Assembly (NCBI GenBank): GCA_033297075.1
Contig: MU858068.1
Span: forward strand, 62,001-126,000
DNA from: Rhypophila decipiens
Taxonomy: Eukaryota > Ascomycota > Sordariomycetes > Sordariales > Naviculisporaceae
Length of the DNA: 64,000 nt
Direction of reading: 5' to 3'
Below are positions 45,608-57,200 of this stretch, piece by piece (position 1 is the stretch's first letter; the number at the start of each line of letters is the position of its first letter). A program made the translations under genes and the position numbers. The notes below the pieces were generated by a model that saw nothing but the letters and a program-made list of their open reading frames with translations, had not been told where the DNA came from and did no database searches.

Positions 45608-46141
45608 TTTGAAAGTAAATAATAGGATAAGGATTCGAAAGACGCAAGCGTCACTATTAACGAAGAGAAATTTAAACCCGAAAATGAACCAAAGAAACAA
45701 AAGAACGGAATGCAGATCAGATCGTCATTCTCTCCGGGTTCGAGCATGCACATCTTATATAGCACATCGGCAAGGACTGCCGCTCGTCTCTCGTGTTCGA
45801 GCTTCCCCCGAGATCGTCTCATCTTCCGTTCGTCTGTTCCAAAACCCTGGGTCAACAACCGTTGATGCTACCCTCGAGATCGGTCATGACCGTTTACGGA
45901 CTAGCTTCGCCGTTTGAGAGTTCATATTAGGTTTAGTGGGATGAGAGCCTGAACAAGCGTCAAACAAGAAGGAGGCGGTTTCATCTTGTTCGCTTCCCCC
46001 ATCCCGATCCGCATCGTGATGTGGGGGATCTCCCGAAACGGTGTTGCTTGGCCAACTTGCGAGTTGATGACACCGCGAACCGCTACATTCTCAAGTAAAT
46101 TCTATTCTTCAAGGCTGACTTTGGCCAAAGCTGTAGCTCGT
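45608..46141. other. Intergenic, about 0.5 kb
   Basis: Promoter of the small secreted protein gene and 3' flank of the aminotransferase gene. No gene was seen. Confidence 0.45.
45755..45761 (-). promoter_or_regulatory. TATA-like element of the small secreted protein gene
   Basis: TATATAA on the minus strand lies about 148 nt upstream of ATG 45607. Confidence 0.35.
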
Positions 46142-47317
46142 TCAGAGCTTGGATTCCCCCTTTTTACCATGATGATATTTGGTATAAATGGCCGGGAATA
46201 CCCCCATCAACCTCTTCACATCACCCAGCTTGCTATATCCGTGAAAACTGAAGCGAATCCTCCCAAGACCACCAGACGCGTACAGTCCGACCTTGGCCAA
46301 CTCCCCCACGATGGCGTCAGCATGGACCGTGTCGATACACACGCTGGCGCCGTGCCTTTCCTTTGGCCTTGGAGTTGATGGGGCGATACCAGCACGCTCC
46401 AGCTCCTCCAGCAGCGCCTCAGTCAGCGATTGCACGTGGGCCTCGACTTTGGCGGCATCCCACTGGGCGAGGAAGGTGAGTGTCTCGCCCAGGACATAGA
46501 TGGACGGATGTGATGGATTGCCTCGTGTGAAGCACATGCCATCGTTGCGCGTCTCCAGAGCGCCAGTTGCCCAGTTTGGCCGCTCAGATGTGACTCTGCC
46601 CGTGGTGAGAGAGAACCAGCCGGATGTGACGGGTTGCCAATTGGGCTGCCGGGATCGGTTCCAGTAGGCAATGGCCGTCCCCGTGGCGCCGAGAAGCCAC
46701 TTGTAGGCGACGCCAAAGGCAAAGTCGGCGATGGAGGCATCGATGGGACACCAGCCCGAGGCCTGGGAATAGTCCACCACGAGGAGAGCGCCAACACCGT
46801 CGGCGACTCGGCGATAATAGTCTAGATCGGCGCGGTTCCCGTCAAGGAACGAGACATGGCTAATGGCGATGAGGCGCGTCTTTGAGTTGGCAGCTTTAGC
46901 CAGGCCGGTGGCATCGGCGCAGCGAATCTCGGGGACGGGACCAGACTTGGCCCGCTGAGCCTTGAGCGCAAACGGCGCCGCTACACTGGGGAATTCGCGC
47001 GGGTCCAAGACGACGTTGTCGCCCTCGCGCCAGTCGATGGACTCGAGCAGTATAGAGATGCCCTCGGCGACGCTGCACACGAAGCCCACGTCGTCGGGCT
47101 GGACAGACCACAGCTTTGCAGCGAGTCCCCTGACCTTTTCGACCTCGGCGCCAATTCTGGCTCGGCCCTGAGCTCCCTGCGACTTGTCCGTGACATAGCG
47201 CTCAAAGCCTCTGCTGTGCTGGGCCCGCGGCGGGAGGCCCTCACCAGCGGTATGGAGATAGGTTACGCCAGACTCGGTGTGGAAGGCGCCCACCGGGAAG
47301 AGCGGAGTGGTTGCCAT
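46142..47317 (-). CDS. Class V aminotransferase (PLP-dependent)
   Basis: A single exon with ATG at 47317 encodes 391 aa. Fold-type I class V signatures are present: YLHTAGEGLPP near the start, H154 in AISHVSFLDG, D182 in LLVVDYSQASGW, and FGVAYKWLLGATG with K206 as the Schiff-base lysine. The group includes cysteine desulfurases, isopenicillin-N epimerase-like proteins and kynureninase relatives; there is no extra Cys loop to suggest NifS activity. It has no signal peptide and is likely cytosolic. Substrate is unknown. It is co-oriented with the tyrosinase downstream in coordinates, about 0.6 kb apart, but a functional link is not shown. Confidence 0.88.
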   Translation of the reverse strand: MATTPLFPVGAFHTESGVTYLHTAGEGLPPRAQHSRGFERYVTDKSQGAQGRARIGAEVEKVRGLAAKLWSVQPDDVGFVCSVAEGISILLESIDWREGDNVVLDPREFPSVAAPFALKAQRAKSGPVPEIRCADATGLAKAANSKTRLIAISHVSFLDGNRADLDYYRRVADGVGALLVVDYSQASGWCPIDASIADFAFGVAYKWLLGATGTAIAYWNRSRQPNWQPVTSGWFSLTTGRVTSERPNWATGALETRNDGMCFTRGNPSHPSIYVLGETLTFLAQWDAAKVEAHVQSLTEALLEELERAGIAPSTPRPKERHGASVCIDTVHADAIVGELAKVGLYASGGLGRIRFSFHGYSKLGDVKRLMGVFPAIYTKYHHGKKGESKL

Positions 47318-47921
47318 GGCCGGTTTGGGTACAAGTCTTTGCAGGTGGGTGTTGTTGGTGAGAGCTCGGAAGGTCTCGGTTCTTGACCGAGGTGGGGTTT
47401 TTATTGCTGGTCATCGGGGGAGTCACGGATCCGAGTGACTGGCCACGGCTGTTGGTTCCTACCGTGACGCACTTCAGTTGTCATGTCCTTCTCCACTCCT
47501 TCTAGCCAAACCAGGCGAGGTGCCGTTGCAGGTTTTGTTCCTTCTCGGAAGGTGATTCGGATTGAGACGCGGGCCGATGCAGTGCATCCGTAGACGGTAG
47601 GCTCGGCAACAAAAGGCAAGGACAATGTCAACAAGACCCACTGTTAGTGACGGACGCTACTTTGTGTGCCCAGACTAACACTTCGTCACCAACATCCATC
47701 GTGAGTCACAGATAAACACGGCGAATTCTCCTTCACTCTCGCATTTCAAACAACCCGCGCTTCATGTCATGATTGGCCAATGCTGCATTATCTATCTCGC
47801 CATCCATGTCGTTATTGATCATTGAAAGCTAAATCCTTTCCTTTGCGTGTCAACAGATGACATGGCTAGATGTTCATTGGAAGCAACAACTCCACGGCTG
47901 GAAACCCAATTCTTCTCCAGA
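47318..47921. other. Intergenic, about 0.6 kb
   Basis: Aminotransferase promoter and tyrosinase 3' flank. Nothing recognised. Confidence 0.45.
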
Positions 47922-49233
47922 CTACTCATAGACATAACAGTAGGGGCCCTCGATGGTCGAGACAAACTCCCTGACAGGACGGGGCCCATCGGAGAGGACT
48001 TCGAAATTGATCAGAGTATCCAAGGTGACGTTGTCACTTGGTGGGACTAGGTGGGCAACAAGTGTTAGGTTGGTGGTGCAAACCAAGTGACCGAATCAAG
48101 TGTGACTTACTGTTTCCGATGGTGCCTGTTCCCCAGACCTGGTCGCGGCGCCCCGCGTAATCCTGACCCTGCCAGACACTCCACAGGTAGTCGATCATGC
48201 CGTGGTGAAGCCAGAAGATGGGGTCGCTTGGAGAGACAAAAGGGTCCAGCTGGATGCCGCCAAGTTGGAAATGGCCGTTGGTGTGCACGCCTGAGGCAGC
48301 GTCGTCGATGAGCAGGTTGAACTCGCCAAGGTCCTTGGCCGCAAGCACTTTGGTGAGGTTGCTAGGCCGGCTATTGCCGGCCATGAGCTTGCTGATATCG
48401 CGGTTGATGCAGCGCGGGTTGAAGCCTCTGCCGCCGTCGGGGCCCTGGGGCTCGAGGAGAACAGGGCCGAGATTCATCTTGTAGTCCTTGAAGGGTCCGT
48501 CCTTGAGACATCCACCGCCAGTGCCAGGGGGGATGATGACCTCTGGTGCATGGGGGAATTTCACAATCGAGTCGTTTCGATTGGGGATGTACTCCCCGTC
48601 GCTTCCGAAAGACGTGTCAGAGCCATCCAGCACAGCAGCCTGGAGCGGGTCCTTCCAGAACTTGGACCAGTCCCAGTAGGGAACTGGACCGTAGTAGTCG
48701 CATTCATCCTGCAGTGCCAGCGTGTACTGGTGGAGGTAGTGGCGGTGGAAAGCCAGGAAGAGACCGTCAAAGTGGATGGAGGGCGTCTGGAGCAGATGAG
48801 TGCCGACAAAGTCGTCGTACCGCGATCTGGCGCCAGGCATTGTCTCCCTGTCAAAGCCGGCATCAATGGTGTAGAGACACTGGACTGCCTTGATGTAGTT
48901 GAGCCTGTCCGTCTCTTCCATCCACTGCCTGGTGAAGTGTAATGGTACATTCCTGCGTCAGCCCTCTGGCTACATGTAGCTGAACTTTGCCCAGAAAACA
49001 AATTGAACCTACCAGTTGACACGCTTCTTGACAGTCTTCTCGTTGCACCAGCTTGTGCTGTTGATAAGTAGGCCATTCATGTTGCGACTGTAGGCGGCCC
49101 AATAGAGCTCGTTCTGCTTGTCGGCCTCCTGCTCAGGGTCCGTCTCGTCAGTGTTCCAGACTGCACCACGTATGGCGTCGATGCCCGTGGCCAGCGTCAA
49201 GAAGGCAGCGATGAGAGAGTGGAGCTTCATCAT
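47922..49233 (-). CDS. Short secreted tyrosinase
   Basis: Exons 49233-49013, 48952-48111 and 48046-47922 give 395 aa. A signal peptide (about 1-20, MMKLHSLIAAFLTLATGIDA) is followed by the type 3 copper domain. CuA ligands fit H126 (FVGTH), H134 (SIHFDG) and H143 (LAFHRHYLH). CuB ligands lie in GVHTNGHFQLGG and FWLHHGMIDYLW. The final exon adds about 40 residues ending EGPYCYVYE and contains no long latent C-terminal domain. That places it with the short secreted fungal tyrosinases rather than the large latent cytosolic ones. Role: oxidation of monophenols/catechols, for instance in pigment or phenol detoxification. Two start codons are adjacent (49233, 49230). Confidence 0.92.
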
Positions 49234-49971
49234 GTCGACGGGTAGTACTGCAAGGGGACAGGTTCAACTTGAGGACGAGTTGACGACAGGAGACTCCAGT
49301 TGTGAATTGAGTGTTGCGAGGAGGGAGAGATTCTGGTCTGCACAAAATCTGTGCATTATAAGTTGAGGCTGCTTCCATCTGGTGCCCGCTTGAAGGGAAA
49401 CCCCGCGGGGGGTCCCGGTACTCTTACCGATCTGGCGGTCCCGGATTACGCGGTAGTAGCACGGGGTCTTGGGATGTTGAGATGAACAGTCACCAGGGCA
49501 GTGGTGACCTCCCCAGTTCCACTTTGATAACAAAGGCCCCTCACTGAAATGAGATTGAACCAGCCTGGAGCTCAAGGCGGGCCGAGGCAGTTGACCCGAG
49601 CATCAATGTCACCAGATGGTGGATCAATCTCTGTACTTCCATACCGGATCTTGGTCTCATTTGACAGGTGGGACAACGGTCCCGAACGGGCAGTGACAAG
49701 CGGCAGCTCCCATCGTACCGAGAGCCGCACACCGGCCTCCGGGGACCACATCTACCTACATTTCCACTCAAAGAAGGCGCGGTTCCGTGGTGTCTCATTC
49801 TTGGCACAACTGCTGTTCTGCAGGAATCTTGGTAAATAATTCCGCCAAAAGTTGCAGGTCTTTACTTATCTTCGTCCCAATTTCCCGACGTAGTCTAAGG
49901 GTAGCTAATCGTCTCCAAACGCCATAAAAGCAAGCCAACCAGCCCAAACAGTGGTAAGAATCATGATGAGA
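49234..49971. other. Intergenic, about 0.7 kb
   Basis: Tyrosinase promoter and 3' flank of the next gene. Nothing recognised. Confidence 0.45.
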
Positions 49972-51057
49972 TCAGACTCGATTGATGATCATGGGGTTGG
50001 TGTCCAGCTCCCCACTGTACAACATCTCCTTGTCGTCCTCCTGGACCGGCGGTGCCACGGCGATCTCGCCCCTGAGAATCTCGACGGCCGAAATGACGGG
50101 CAGGATAAGCATCAACATGGACAGGAGCTGTCCAAAACTCCACGACTTTTCTCCCTGGTCGGCGAGTTTGACGTCTGGGGTGCCGAATGCTTGGGAAAGA
50201 AGAAAGACTCGGACAGTTGCTCCTGTTTTCGAGCCACGTTAGCATTTCCCATCGGGCTCCAAGTAAACACAAGAAAAGAGGCCATCATACCAATCGCAAT
50301 GCCCCCCATGAGGACCAAACCGCACAGCTGTACACTCCTGTAGAACCTCTGCAGCCGGCTCTGCAAGTACCACGTCGCCAGTCCAAAGACAATGCAGTTC
50401 CCCACGATTGTAATAATCGTCCCAAAGTAATCCAGCCCATAGGCAGCATTATTATTTGGACCCGTGTTGTCATGCACACCTCCAGCCCAACTACACGCAA
50501 TAGGCAGCGTGTTTGGCAGTCCACGGGCTTTGCTCTGCAATACAAAAGCCCCGAAAGTACACGACAAGGCGAGGTTGACAAACATGAGAAACTGTCTCAG
50601 CCACCTGAGCACCTTGTCTCGCTGAAAGTCCCTGACCAACGTCAAAAGCGTGGCATTGTGCGTAGCCATACTGAGCAGGGACAGCATCCAGATGATGAAA
50701 AAGTGGTACGGCACGAGAACATCAGACTGCGCCAGACCGACGGACTGGATCCCGATGCCGACAATGATCTGCTGGTCCGAATAGCTGTTGAGGAGCTTTC
50801 GCCGGATCTTGGACGGGTTCGGGTCGTGTTTGCGGAGAGACGATTGCCAGAATTCCTGGATTATTAGGCTGCCTGACATGAGAAGGGCGAGGCCGGCTGT
50901 TATGGTTGATGAGAGGAGGACCTTGTACTTGCATGTTAGTTTCGGACAAGTAAAGGGTGGGAGACAGTTGATCAAAACTTACACCGGCGCCGGCGATACC
51001 AGGGTCGCTGGGCACTTGGTCGGGGACGACTGTGCAGTTTGGTGTGCCGAATACCAT
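49972..51057 (-). CDS. Fungal multi-pass membrane protein, unknown function
   Basis: Exons 51057-50983, 50921-50291 and 50222-49972 give 318 aa. Introns are 50922-50982 and 50223-50290. The protein has about seven hydrophobic segments: ITAGLALLMSGSLII, PYHFFIIWMLSLLSMATHNATLL, LMFVNLALSCTFGAFVL, IITIVGNCIVFGLATWYL, LCGLVLMGGIAIG and LLSMLMLILPVISAV. The second intron must be removed to keep the last helix; reading through it gives a shorter, unrelated tail. The N-terminus (NCTVVPDQVPSDPGIAGAGV) is typical of a group of uncharacterised ascomycete membrane proteins. No function assigned. Confidence 0.75.
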
Positions 51058-51861
51058 CTTGGCTGCTGTGAAGGTCCAAGTTGTTTACTTGGGTGGATGA
51101 TGCGATTTGATAAACCCAGGAGAAGGCGAAACGATCGAATGAGTCAATCAGAGAGTGAATTGGCCCGTTTTCCACGAAGCAATTAATTATAAATGCATCT
51201 ACATGAACGAGAAGTCGGTGAATGAAGAGACGAAGGAATCACAATCTCAAGTTCATGTCATTGGGCAGCTTCCAAACCAGAAATGTCCTTGGTTAGTTGA
51301 CTGAGTCGTCGAGCTGCAGACTAACAAGTGTACAAAAGAGGGCGAGTGGTGCATATAAGAGCGACCGGTACCCCGTACAGGGAATGACGTTGGATCAGCA
51401 TCGCCGCTCGCCGCCGCTGCGCCTGCACGGACTCTCCAAGCATGGAATGCATTTTCTACTGGATTTTGGTATCAAGGTATTGGACGGGAAGCAAACCGCG
51501 TCGGCGGGTGTGAAACGGGCTTGTCGATCAAAAGAATTAGTGGTCAAGTTTCCAGGTTGTTTGGGCCTCATACCAAGGGGGTTTCCGTCGGCACGATTGA
51601 CTGTGACCGTTTGTGAAGCGCGACCTTCCCGCCTGGCCTGAACACCAAACGGCGGCTAAGATGCCCACTCTGGAGGCACAGCCACGAGGAATTCATGCCA
51701 TTGCCCAGGATTTTGTTTGTCCACGTCACCAATATTTTTGGATGGTACGGGGTGCGAATATCGTGAGATGAAAGGCTGGGTGAATTTCTTTATTTTGTCT
51801 TGTTGACTTGCCCTGTTGCAGACCATGCAAACAAGTCCCCCACGACCGAAATATCTACATC
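51058..51861. other. Intergenic, about 0.8 kb
   Basis: Promoter of the membrane-protein gene and 3' flank of the fusion gene. Nothing recognised. Confidence 0.45.
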
Positions 51862-53490
51862 TCACAAATAACCCGCAATGGCCTCCCAGAAATCCTGCGG
51901 CGCCTCACACATGGGCAAATGCCCAGCCAAAGGCACAAGCTTCAGCTCGCCGCCCTTGTCGCCGAGCAGTCCCTTGAAGCCATCCATGGCCTTGACCAGC
52001 GCGCCCTTGGCATCCGCCTCGCCGACGACAAAGAGTCCCGGGACCTGGCAGCCCTTCATCTCCTCGCGGAGGTTATAGTCCCACAGCGCCTGGCACGAAT
52101 ACCTGAACCCTTGCACCCTGTTGGCGGCAACCATCTCGGTCATCCAGGACGTAATGTCCTTCTTCTCCGTCACGGTATGGGGATGGAACCACCGCTCCAC
52201 CGTGGCAGGCGCAAGCTTGCCGATGCCCGAGTCGGGCGCAACGCCCTCGGCGACGGCGATGCGGTCCTTCCAGGCCGCAGTGTTGGCCTCGCTCGAGTTG
52301 ACGTTGAAGTCGCAAGCGATGAACTTGCTAAGCAAGTTGGGGTACTTGATAGCAAACTTGAGCGTGGTGGCACCGCCCATCGAGACGCCGATCAAAGCAT
52401 GCAGCTGGGAGATGCGAAGGGCCGAGAGGAGGGTGGCAAGATCGTCGGATAGCATGTCCAGGGTCGCGGGGACCGGCGGGGTCGGCACGTCGTGTCTGCC
52501 GCGGGTATCGTAGCGAAGGATACGGAGATCCGGCCGGTTTTGCTTGAGAATCTCAACAAGGGGGTCCCACATGTGCAAAGAGGTAAGGAGAGAGTTGCTG
52601 AACGCGACTGTGGGCGCCGCATCGGAGACGTTGCCCTCAAGCCGGTATGGTATTTCTAGCCCATCAGCTGCTGTGACATAGCTCTCGATAACGGGGTTCT
52701 CTCCCGGAGTGGTAGTGAGACGAGGAGCTGCGGCGCTGAATGCGGCGGCAGCAGGAAGCCTTGACAGCGCCTGCAGTTCCCGTGGAGCAGCACCAAACAC
52801 GTAGAAGAGCTCATATGTCCTCCTGCTCTTGTCGCCAATGTACTTGGAGAACACCTCGGTGCGCCATGGGGTGTCCATGGCTGCCTTGTGCTCGGGTCCC
52901 TCCAATCCGTTCTCCTTGGCATATTCATGGAGCGTCACAATCTTGACCTCCCCCGCGCCGGCGCCTTCGATCACCGATGGGGTCCGGAAGACACGGCTGC
53001 GCAGCCAGCCAGGAATCTTGGACAGCATGGGCATGTGCTCCTCCTCGTACCACCTGATGACTTCCTTCTCGGCGATGTCGGCCCCAGCCTTCAAGGACAC
53101 CTCGACCGAGACGAGAACGAGGCCTTCTGCTTCGGCGTTGGTCAGCTGCTCGATGGGCATGAAAAGAGGGCTCTGCTGAGACGACACGAGGTCAAAGAAC
53201 TTCCTGTCCACCTTGACTTGTCCGATCGTTGCCGCCTCTCTCTCGGACCGGTTCGCGCGGAGGGTGAGGTAGGTCGGCGTCTCGAGGTGCGACATGGCCG
53301 TCACGTCGTAGGCCGCCAGGAAGTGAGGCTCTTTGCCGTCCGTCGCACGATAGCGCAGGCCGTTCGTAAATATCTGTGGGATTCGCAGCCGGGTCGGGCC
53401 GTGTTCGTTGTTGTACCACTCGTGGAATTGATCAAGCGACAGCCCCTCGTTGGGCTGCATCGTAACGTACAACATCCCCGGTCCAGACAT
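51862..53490 (-). CDS. Fusion: two dimeric alpha-beta barrel repeats plus enol-lactonase-like hydrolase
   Basis: A single exon with ATG at 53490 encodes 542 aa. Residues 1-105 and about 125-232 look like two EthD/Dabb-type ferredoxin-like repeats: each has an FHEWYNNEHGPTR or IRWYEEEHMPMLSKIPG motif, and similar YxxxF/L ends. Residues 268-542 are an alpha/beta hydrolase resembling 3-oxoadipate enol-lactonase, with nucleophile S370 (IGVSMGG), an acid in VVGEADAKG and His in PLAGHLPM. The join is uninterrupted, with an Ala-rich linker (244-258). Separately these folds occur in aromatic-compound breakdown; the fusion suggests sequential handling of a labile intermediate (inference). A second, stand-alone hydrolase of this type lies at 62986-63894. 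Confidence 0.88.
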   Translation of the reverse strand: MSGPGMLYVTMQPNEGLSLDQFHEWYNNEHGPTRLRIPQIFTNGLRYRATDGKEPHFLAAYDVTAMSHLETPTYLTLRANRSEREAATIGQVKVDRKFFDLVSSQQSPLFMPIEQLTNAEAEGLVLVSVEVSLKAGADIAEKEVIRWYEEEHMPMLSKIPGWLRSRVFRTPSVIEGAGAGEVKIVTLHEYAKENGLEGPEHKAAMDTPWRTEVFSKYIGDKSRRTYELFYVFGAAPRELQALSRLPAAAAFSAAAPRLTTTPGENPVIESYVTAADGLEIPYRLEGNVSDAAPTVAFSNSLLTSLHMWDPLVEILKQNRPDLRILRYDTRGRHDVPTPPVPATLDMLSDDLATLLSALRISQLHALIGVSMGGATTLKFAIKYPNLLSKFIACDFNVNSSEANTAAWKDRIAVAEGVAPDSGIGKLAPATVERWFHPHTVTEKKDITSWMTEMVAANRVQGFRYSCQALWDYNLREEMKGCQVPGLFVVGEADAKGALVKAMDGFKGLLGDKGGELKLVPLAGHLPMCEAPQDFWEAIAGYL

Positions 53491-54299
53491 GGCGACGGCA
53501 GCAAAGTGGGCAATTGGTGGTGGAAATATATGTCACCTACTCGTAGATGGGCAAATTCGTCGATAAATTCTCGCGACGATTGGTTGGAGCAAATTGGACG
53601 TGAAGCTTCAACCGGTAGGATCAACGGGTACCAGTATTGAAAGACGATAGCTGCGTCCTTGTTGCGTCACTATTACCGGGGGCAGTGGTGAGTAGTAGCA
53701 TCATTCGGAACAAGGTGGGAGAGAATTGCTTCTCGTCCGGAAAATATAGACATGATGGCCGGCAGAAGTCCAGAATCCCCAAGAAATTCCGCTGCAATGG
53801 AGTCATGGACTCGTTGGTCGGAATGCCCTCGGGCGTTGAGGGAAAAGACGGCTTCGGTTGCTAAACGCGGGGTGCCGCTGCCGCTGCCGCTACCGCTGGG
53901 AAAAGTATTTCCCGCTTGTCTCAGCACGGTTTGGCCCGGCGGGGTTGCCCAGCCCACCTGGAAGTTTACCAAAAAGGGGCCCCCTGAAAGGAAAGGGTCT
54001 AGAAAAACAATTGGACTTCAAGATATCGTCTAAATATTTATTTGGATTGCGTCAAGATGAAAAAAGCCATTGCGGGTATATTTGCACTACTTAAGAACAG
54101 AAACCTAGCCTCAATCATCGCAGTGCCATCTCGCAGTTAGATACGTCCTGTAAGATTCTCCCAAATATTCTACGATATTCCTCTTGAAGTTCAAAACGCA
54201 TCGAAATGTCTCCATGTGTGAAAAAAGTCATCCATCAGATCATGGCCACCCACTGAGCAAAATCATCGCAAGATGCCACCATGAACCAAAATGGCCCCC
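53491..54299. other. Intergenic, about 0.8 kb
   Basis: Promoter of the fusion gene and 3' flank of the RdRP gene. A short GCCGCT repeat sits at 53874-53898. No gene recognised. Confidence 0.45.
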
Positions 54300-57200
54300 T
54301 TATCTAACTCCAACATAACCTCCTCCTCCACCACTCTGGCGCGTTCTGATAGCATTCTCCTGATAGTTGAGCTCCCTCAGCAGCGCACACGCAGCTACCA
54401 CTCGAAAGCTCTCAACACTTTGGGCCAGGCGTCGTGTACTGTACGAGCCGACCTCGCCGACGTCATCCTTCAGACACCCCATGTAGAGACAAGCAAGGCA
54501 CAGCTCAAGGGCATCCAGCTCGCTCCTCGTCTCATCCTGACTGGAAGCAGGATTCCGCATTTGTCTGGTAATCCAGGCTGAGATTCGCTCAAACTCGTCG
54601 CCCAGGCGTATTGAGCGATCTCGTTGGCGCCGAGTCTGCACGCCCGTCTTGTTCATGATGAATCCAACAAAGACCTCGAGCTCTTTGAGGGGCCGACCTG
54701 GGTTCTCGGCATGCTCAACCATCAGTTCTTCTATCGCGTGGTCGTAAGCATGCCGCAGGCGGCGCGCCTCTTCGGAACGATGACGCCAATCGACCTCGCC
54801 CACCGTCTTGATGCGCTTTTGGAACCCGGCAATGAGCTGGTCCCAGAAAGATGCACCTCCCGGCGGTATAACCCGTCTCACATCCTCATCCCAAATCTTC
54901 TCCTCGTCGACGGCCCGATACAGCTTCCCCAGCACACGGTCAGAATAGTAATACCTGTGACTTGGACCACCCTCGTCTTCCTCATCATCATTGTCCTGAT
55001 GAATGTAGCTTTCCATCTCAATCACTCCCTTCTCGTGAATAAAGGCCTGGGGACCAGGGGCCAAAAAGTCTGGCCTCCATTTTGGCGCCCTGGGCAACTG
55101 GTCCAACTCAACAGCTCTGCCCGTCTTTGAGAAATCCACGGCGCTGGAATGAAGCTCAGCAAGACGTATGCAGTCAGGGTCGCGGGTGCCCAAATCCTGC
55201 TGGTCCGCAATTATCATGTGCCTCGTGGCGATAACGCCAAGGTGGTCCGTCTTCATAAAGTCAATAAAAAAGTCGGCCATATCACTTGCTGTAACCTCCC
55301 GACCAAGCTCCAGCGGATCCACGCGCGCATAGTTTGCTGGCTCGAATGTCCGAACGTTGGACACCACCTCTCGGTCCCAGATGATGTTGAAAATATCACC
55401 GTCCAGATCACCACCTGACAGTTGGCTGGGAAGATCGCGCTCACCGCACTGGCTGAAGACGATGCAGTTTCTAAGCTCTCTGAGAGGATGGCCATCCGGA
55501 GGGACGATATTCCGTGCCATCTGGATATCACCCGGGTGAAGTGCTGGGGATCTCGTCACAAGGACAGGCTCCCACGTGTCGGGAGGAGGCTCATGTCGGC
55601 CATGCATAGTGTCGTATGTCACAAAAACCTGGTTTTGCTGAAGATATCCGGTCTCGTCCATAATGCCAAAAAGGGTGATTCCTTCAGGAACGGGAATGCG
55701 TGCCTTGTGCTTCAGCAGCCGAAGTTCTCTGAGAACTACTGCGTTCACGACAGCCAAGAGGAAGCCATCTCTTCGGTAGTCAATACCCATCTTGTCTGCC
55801 TGGCGGAGAAGATTGTAGAGCCGTATGGAATCGACGACGGACTGGACCTTGAGAAAGTTGGCCGTGTTGTAGGCGTTTGCAGTGATCATACGGAGTCGTT
55901 CAAGTTCCTTCTCTTGCAGATCCAAGAACCAAGATTCGGGCGCTCCCATGTCCTCGAGGATTTTGACCAGCTGGCGGTTCAGAACCAGAGGAATGGGTTT
56001 GTGGGCCAGGTCGCAGATCTCCAGGTTGACCGTGTCCTCGCTGTGGAACTTTTCCATCGATGGACGAATGCAAATTTGACTTCCGGTGAGAGTGGGATCC
56101 AAAGCCAGCATTCCCTTGGCGCCCGCCCATCTGAACTGGATGCAGGTAGGATATCCCTTTGACTCGGGGATGACGCTATGGATGGCCTCTAGCACTTCGA
56201 TTGACATGGGACCCACGCCATCACTGAAAACTCGATCATTGCGCTCCACGTCCTTGATCTTGACTACCTTTATTCCAAAGTCGTCTAGGGACACCGCATA
56301 AGGTGTTTCGGAGAAGGCCTGTCCGATGCGGGCCGCGCGACGCGCAGGAGACTGGATTTTTTCGAACCTCCCCAAGCCAGTGATGATGAGTTCCGGAATC
56401 TGGAGTCGCTCATTGTACATGAATGGAGCAGACAGCCATACTGAATGGGACCGAAGTGAAGAGTGCGAGAATCCCAGGAACCTGTAGATACGGTGCCCGA
56501 TGGCGATTCCGTTGGCCAGAACTTGCTTAAATCTCTTGTGGATCGGGTCAAGTGATATCTTGGCACTGTAATACAGGTCTTGACCGTTTTCGTCGCAAAA
56601 CTGTACTCGCATGAAATAGTCCTGGTGGTTGGGAAACTTGCGAAGGATTCGGTTCTTGGCCTCCATGCCCTCCTCGAGGTAAATACGAGTGGGAGTGACG
56701 ACGGCTCTGTAGATCCGAATCAGGTTCTGGGTCTCGTTAAACAATTCGGATCCCACCGAAAACCCATCCCGTATTTCGGCCTCGCTGTCCTCCAGGAAGT
56801 CCATGATACCGTCCACCTGAAAGTCTCTTGGGTCAGAACTGGGAGTAGGATAGTCCATGCGGAATAGCTTCCTGAACGCCTCCTCAGAAATGGGATGTTC
56901 TTGGGCGGTATTGCTCTTGAACAAATCGACTAGCTTTCGAGCAAGCTGACAGACCGTCACTGGGTTAAGGTATCCGTCGTATACGAGCTTTTGTAGCATG
57001 AATATGAAGCTGAAGGGAAGTTGAGTCTCATAATGACCAAGCGTCTGTTTCAGGACACTCATGTTATGCTGGAACGGCGTTGTAGCGCTTCGGAATCCGA
57101 AGTCAAAGTGGGTGACTGGAAACAAATCCTGGTCCTTGAGCTTCTTGAAGCGCTTGAACAAGTGGGCGCCATGAGTTCGCCTCTGGGTGACTGGTATCTG

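Noticed and set aside
51808..53640. Long open frames antisense to the fusion hydrolase (about 214 and 250 codons)
   Set aside because: Shadows of a GC-rich coding strand, with no family resemblance.
55422..56162. 246-codon open frame antisense to the RdRP
   Set aside because: Shadow of the RdRP coding strand.
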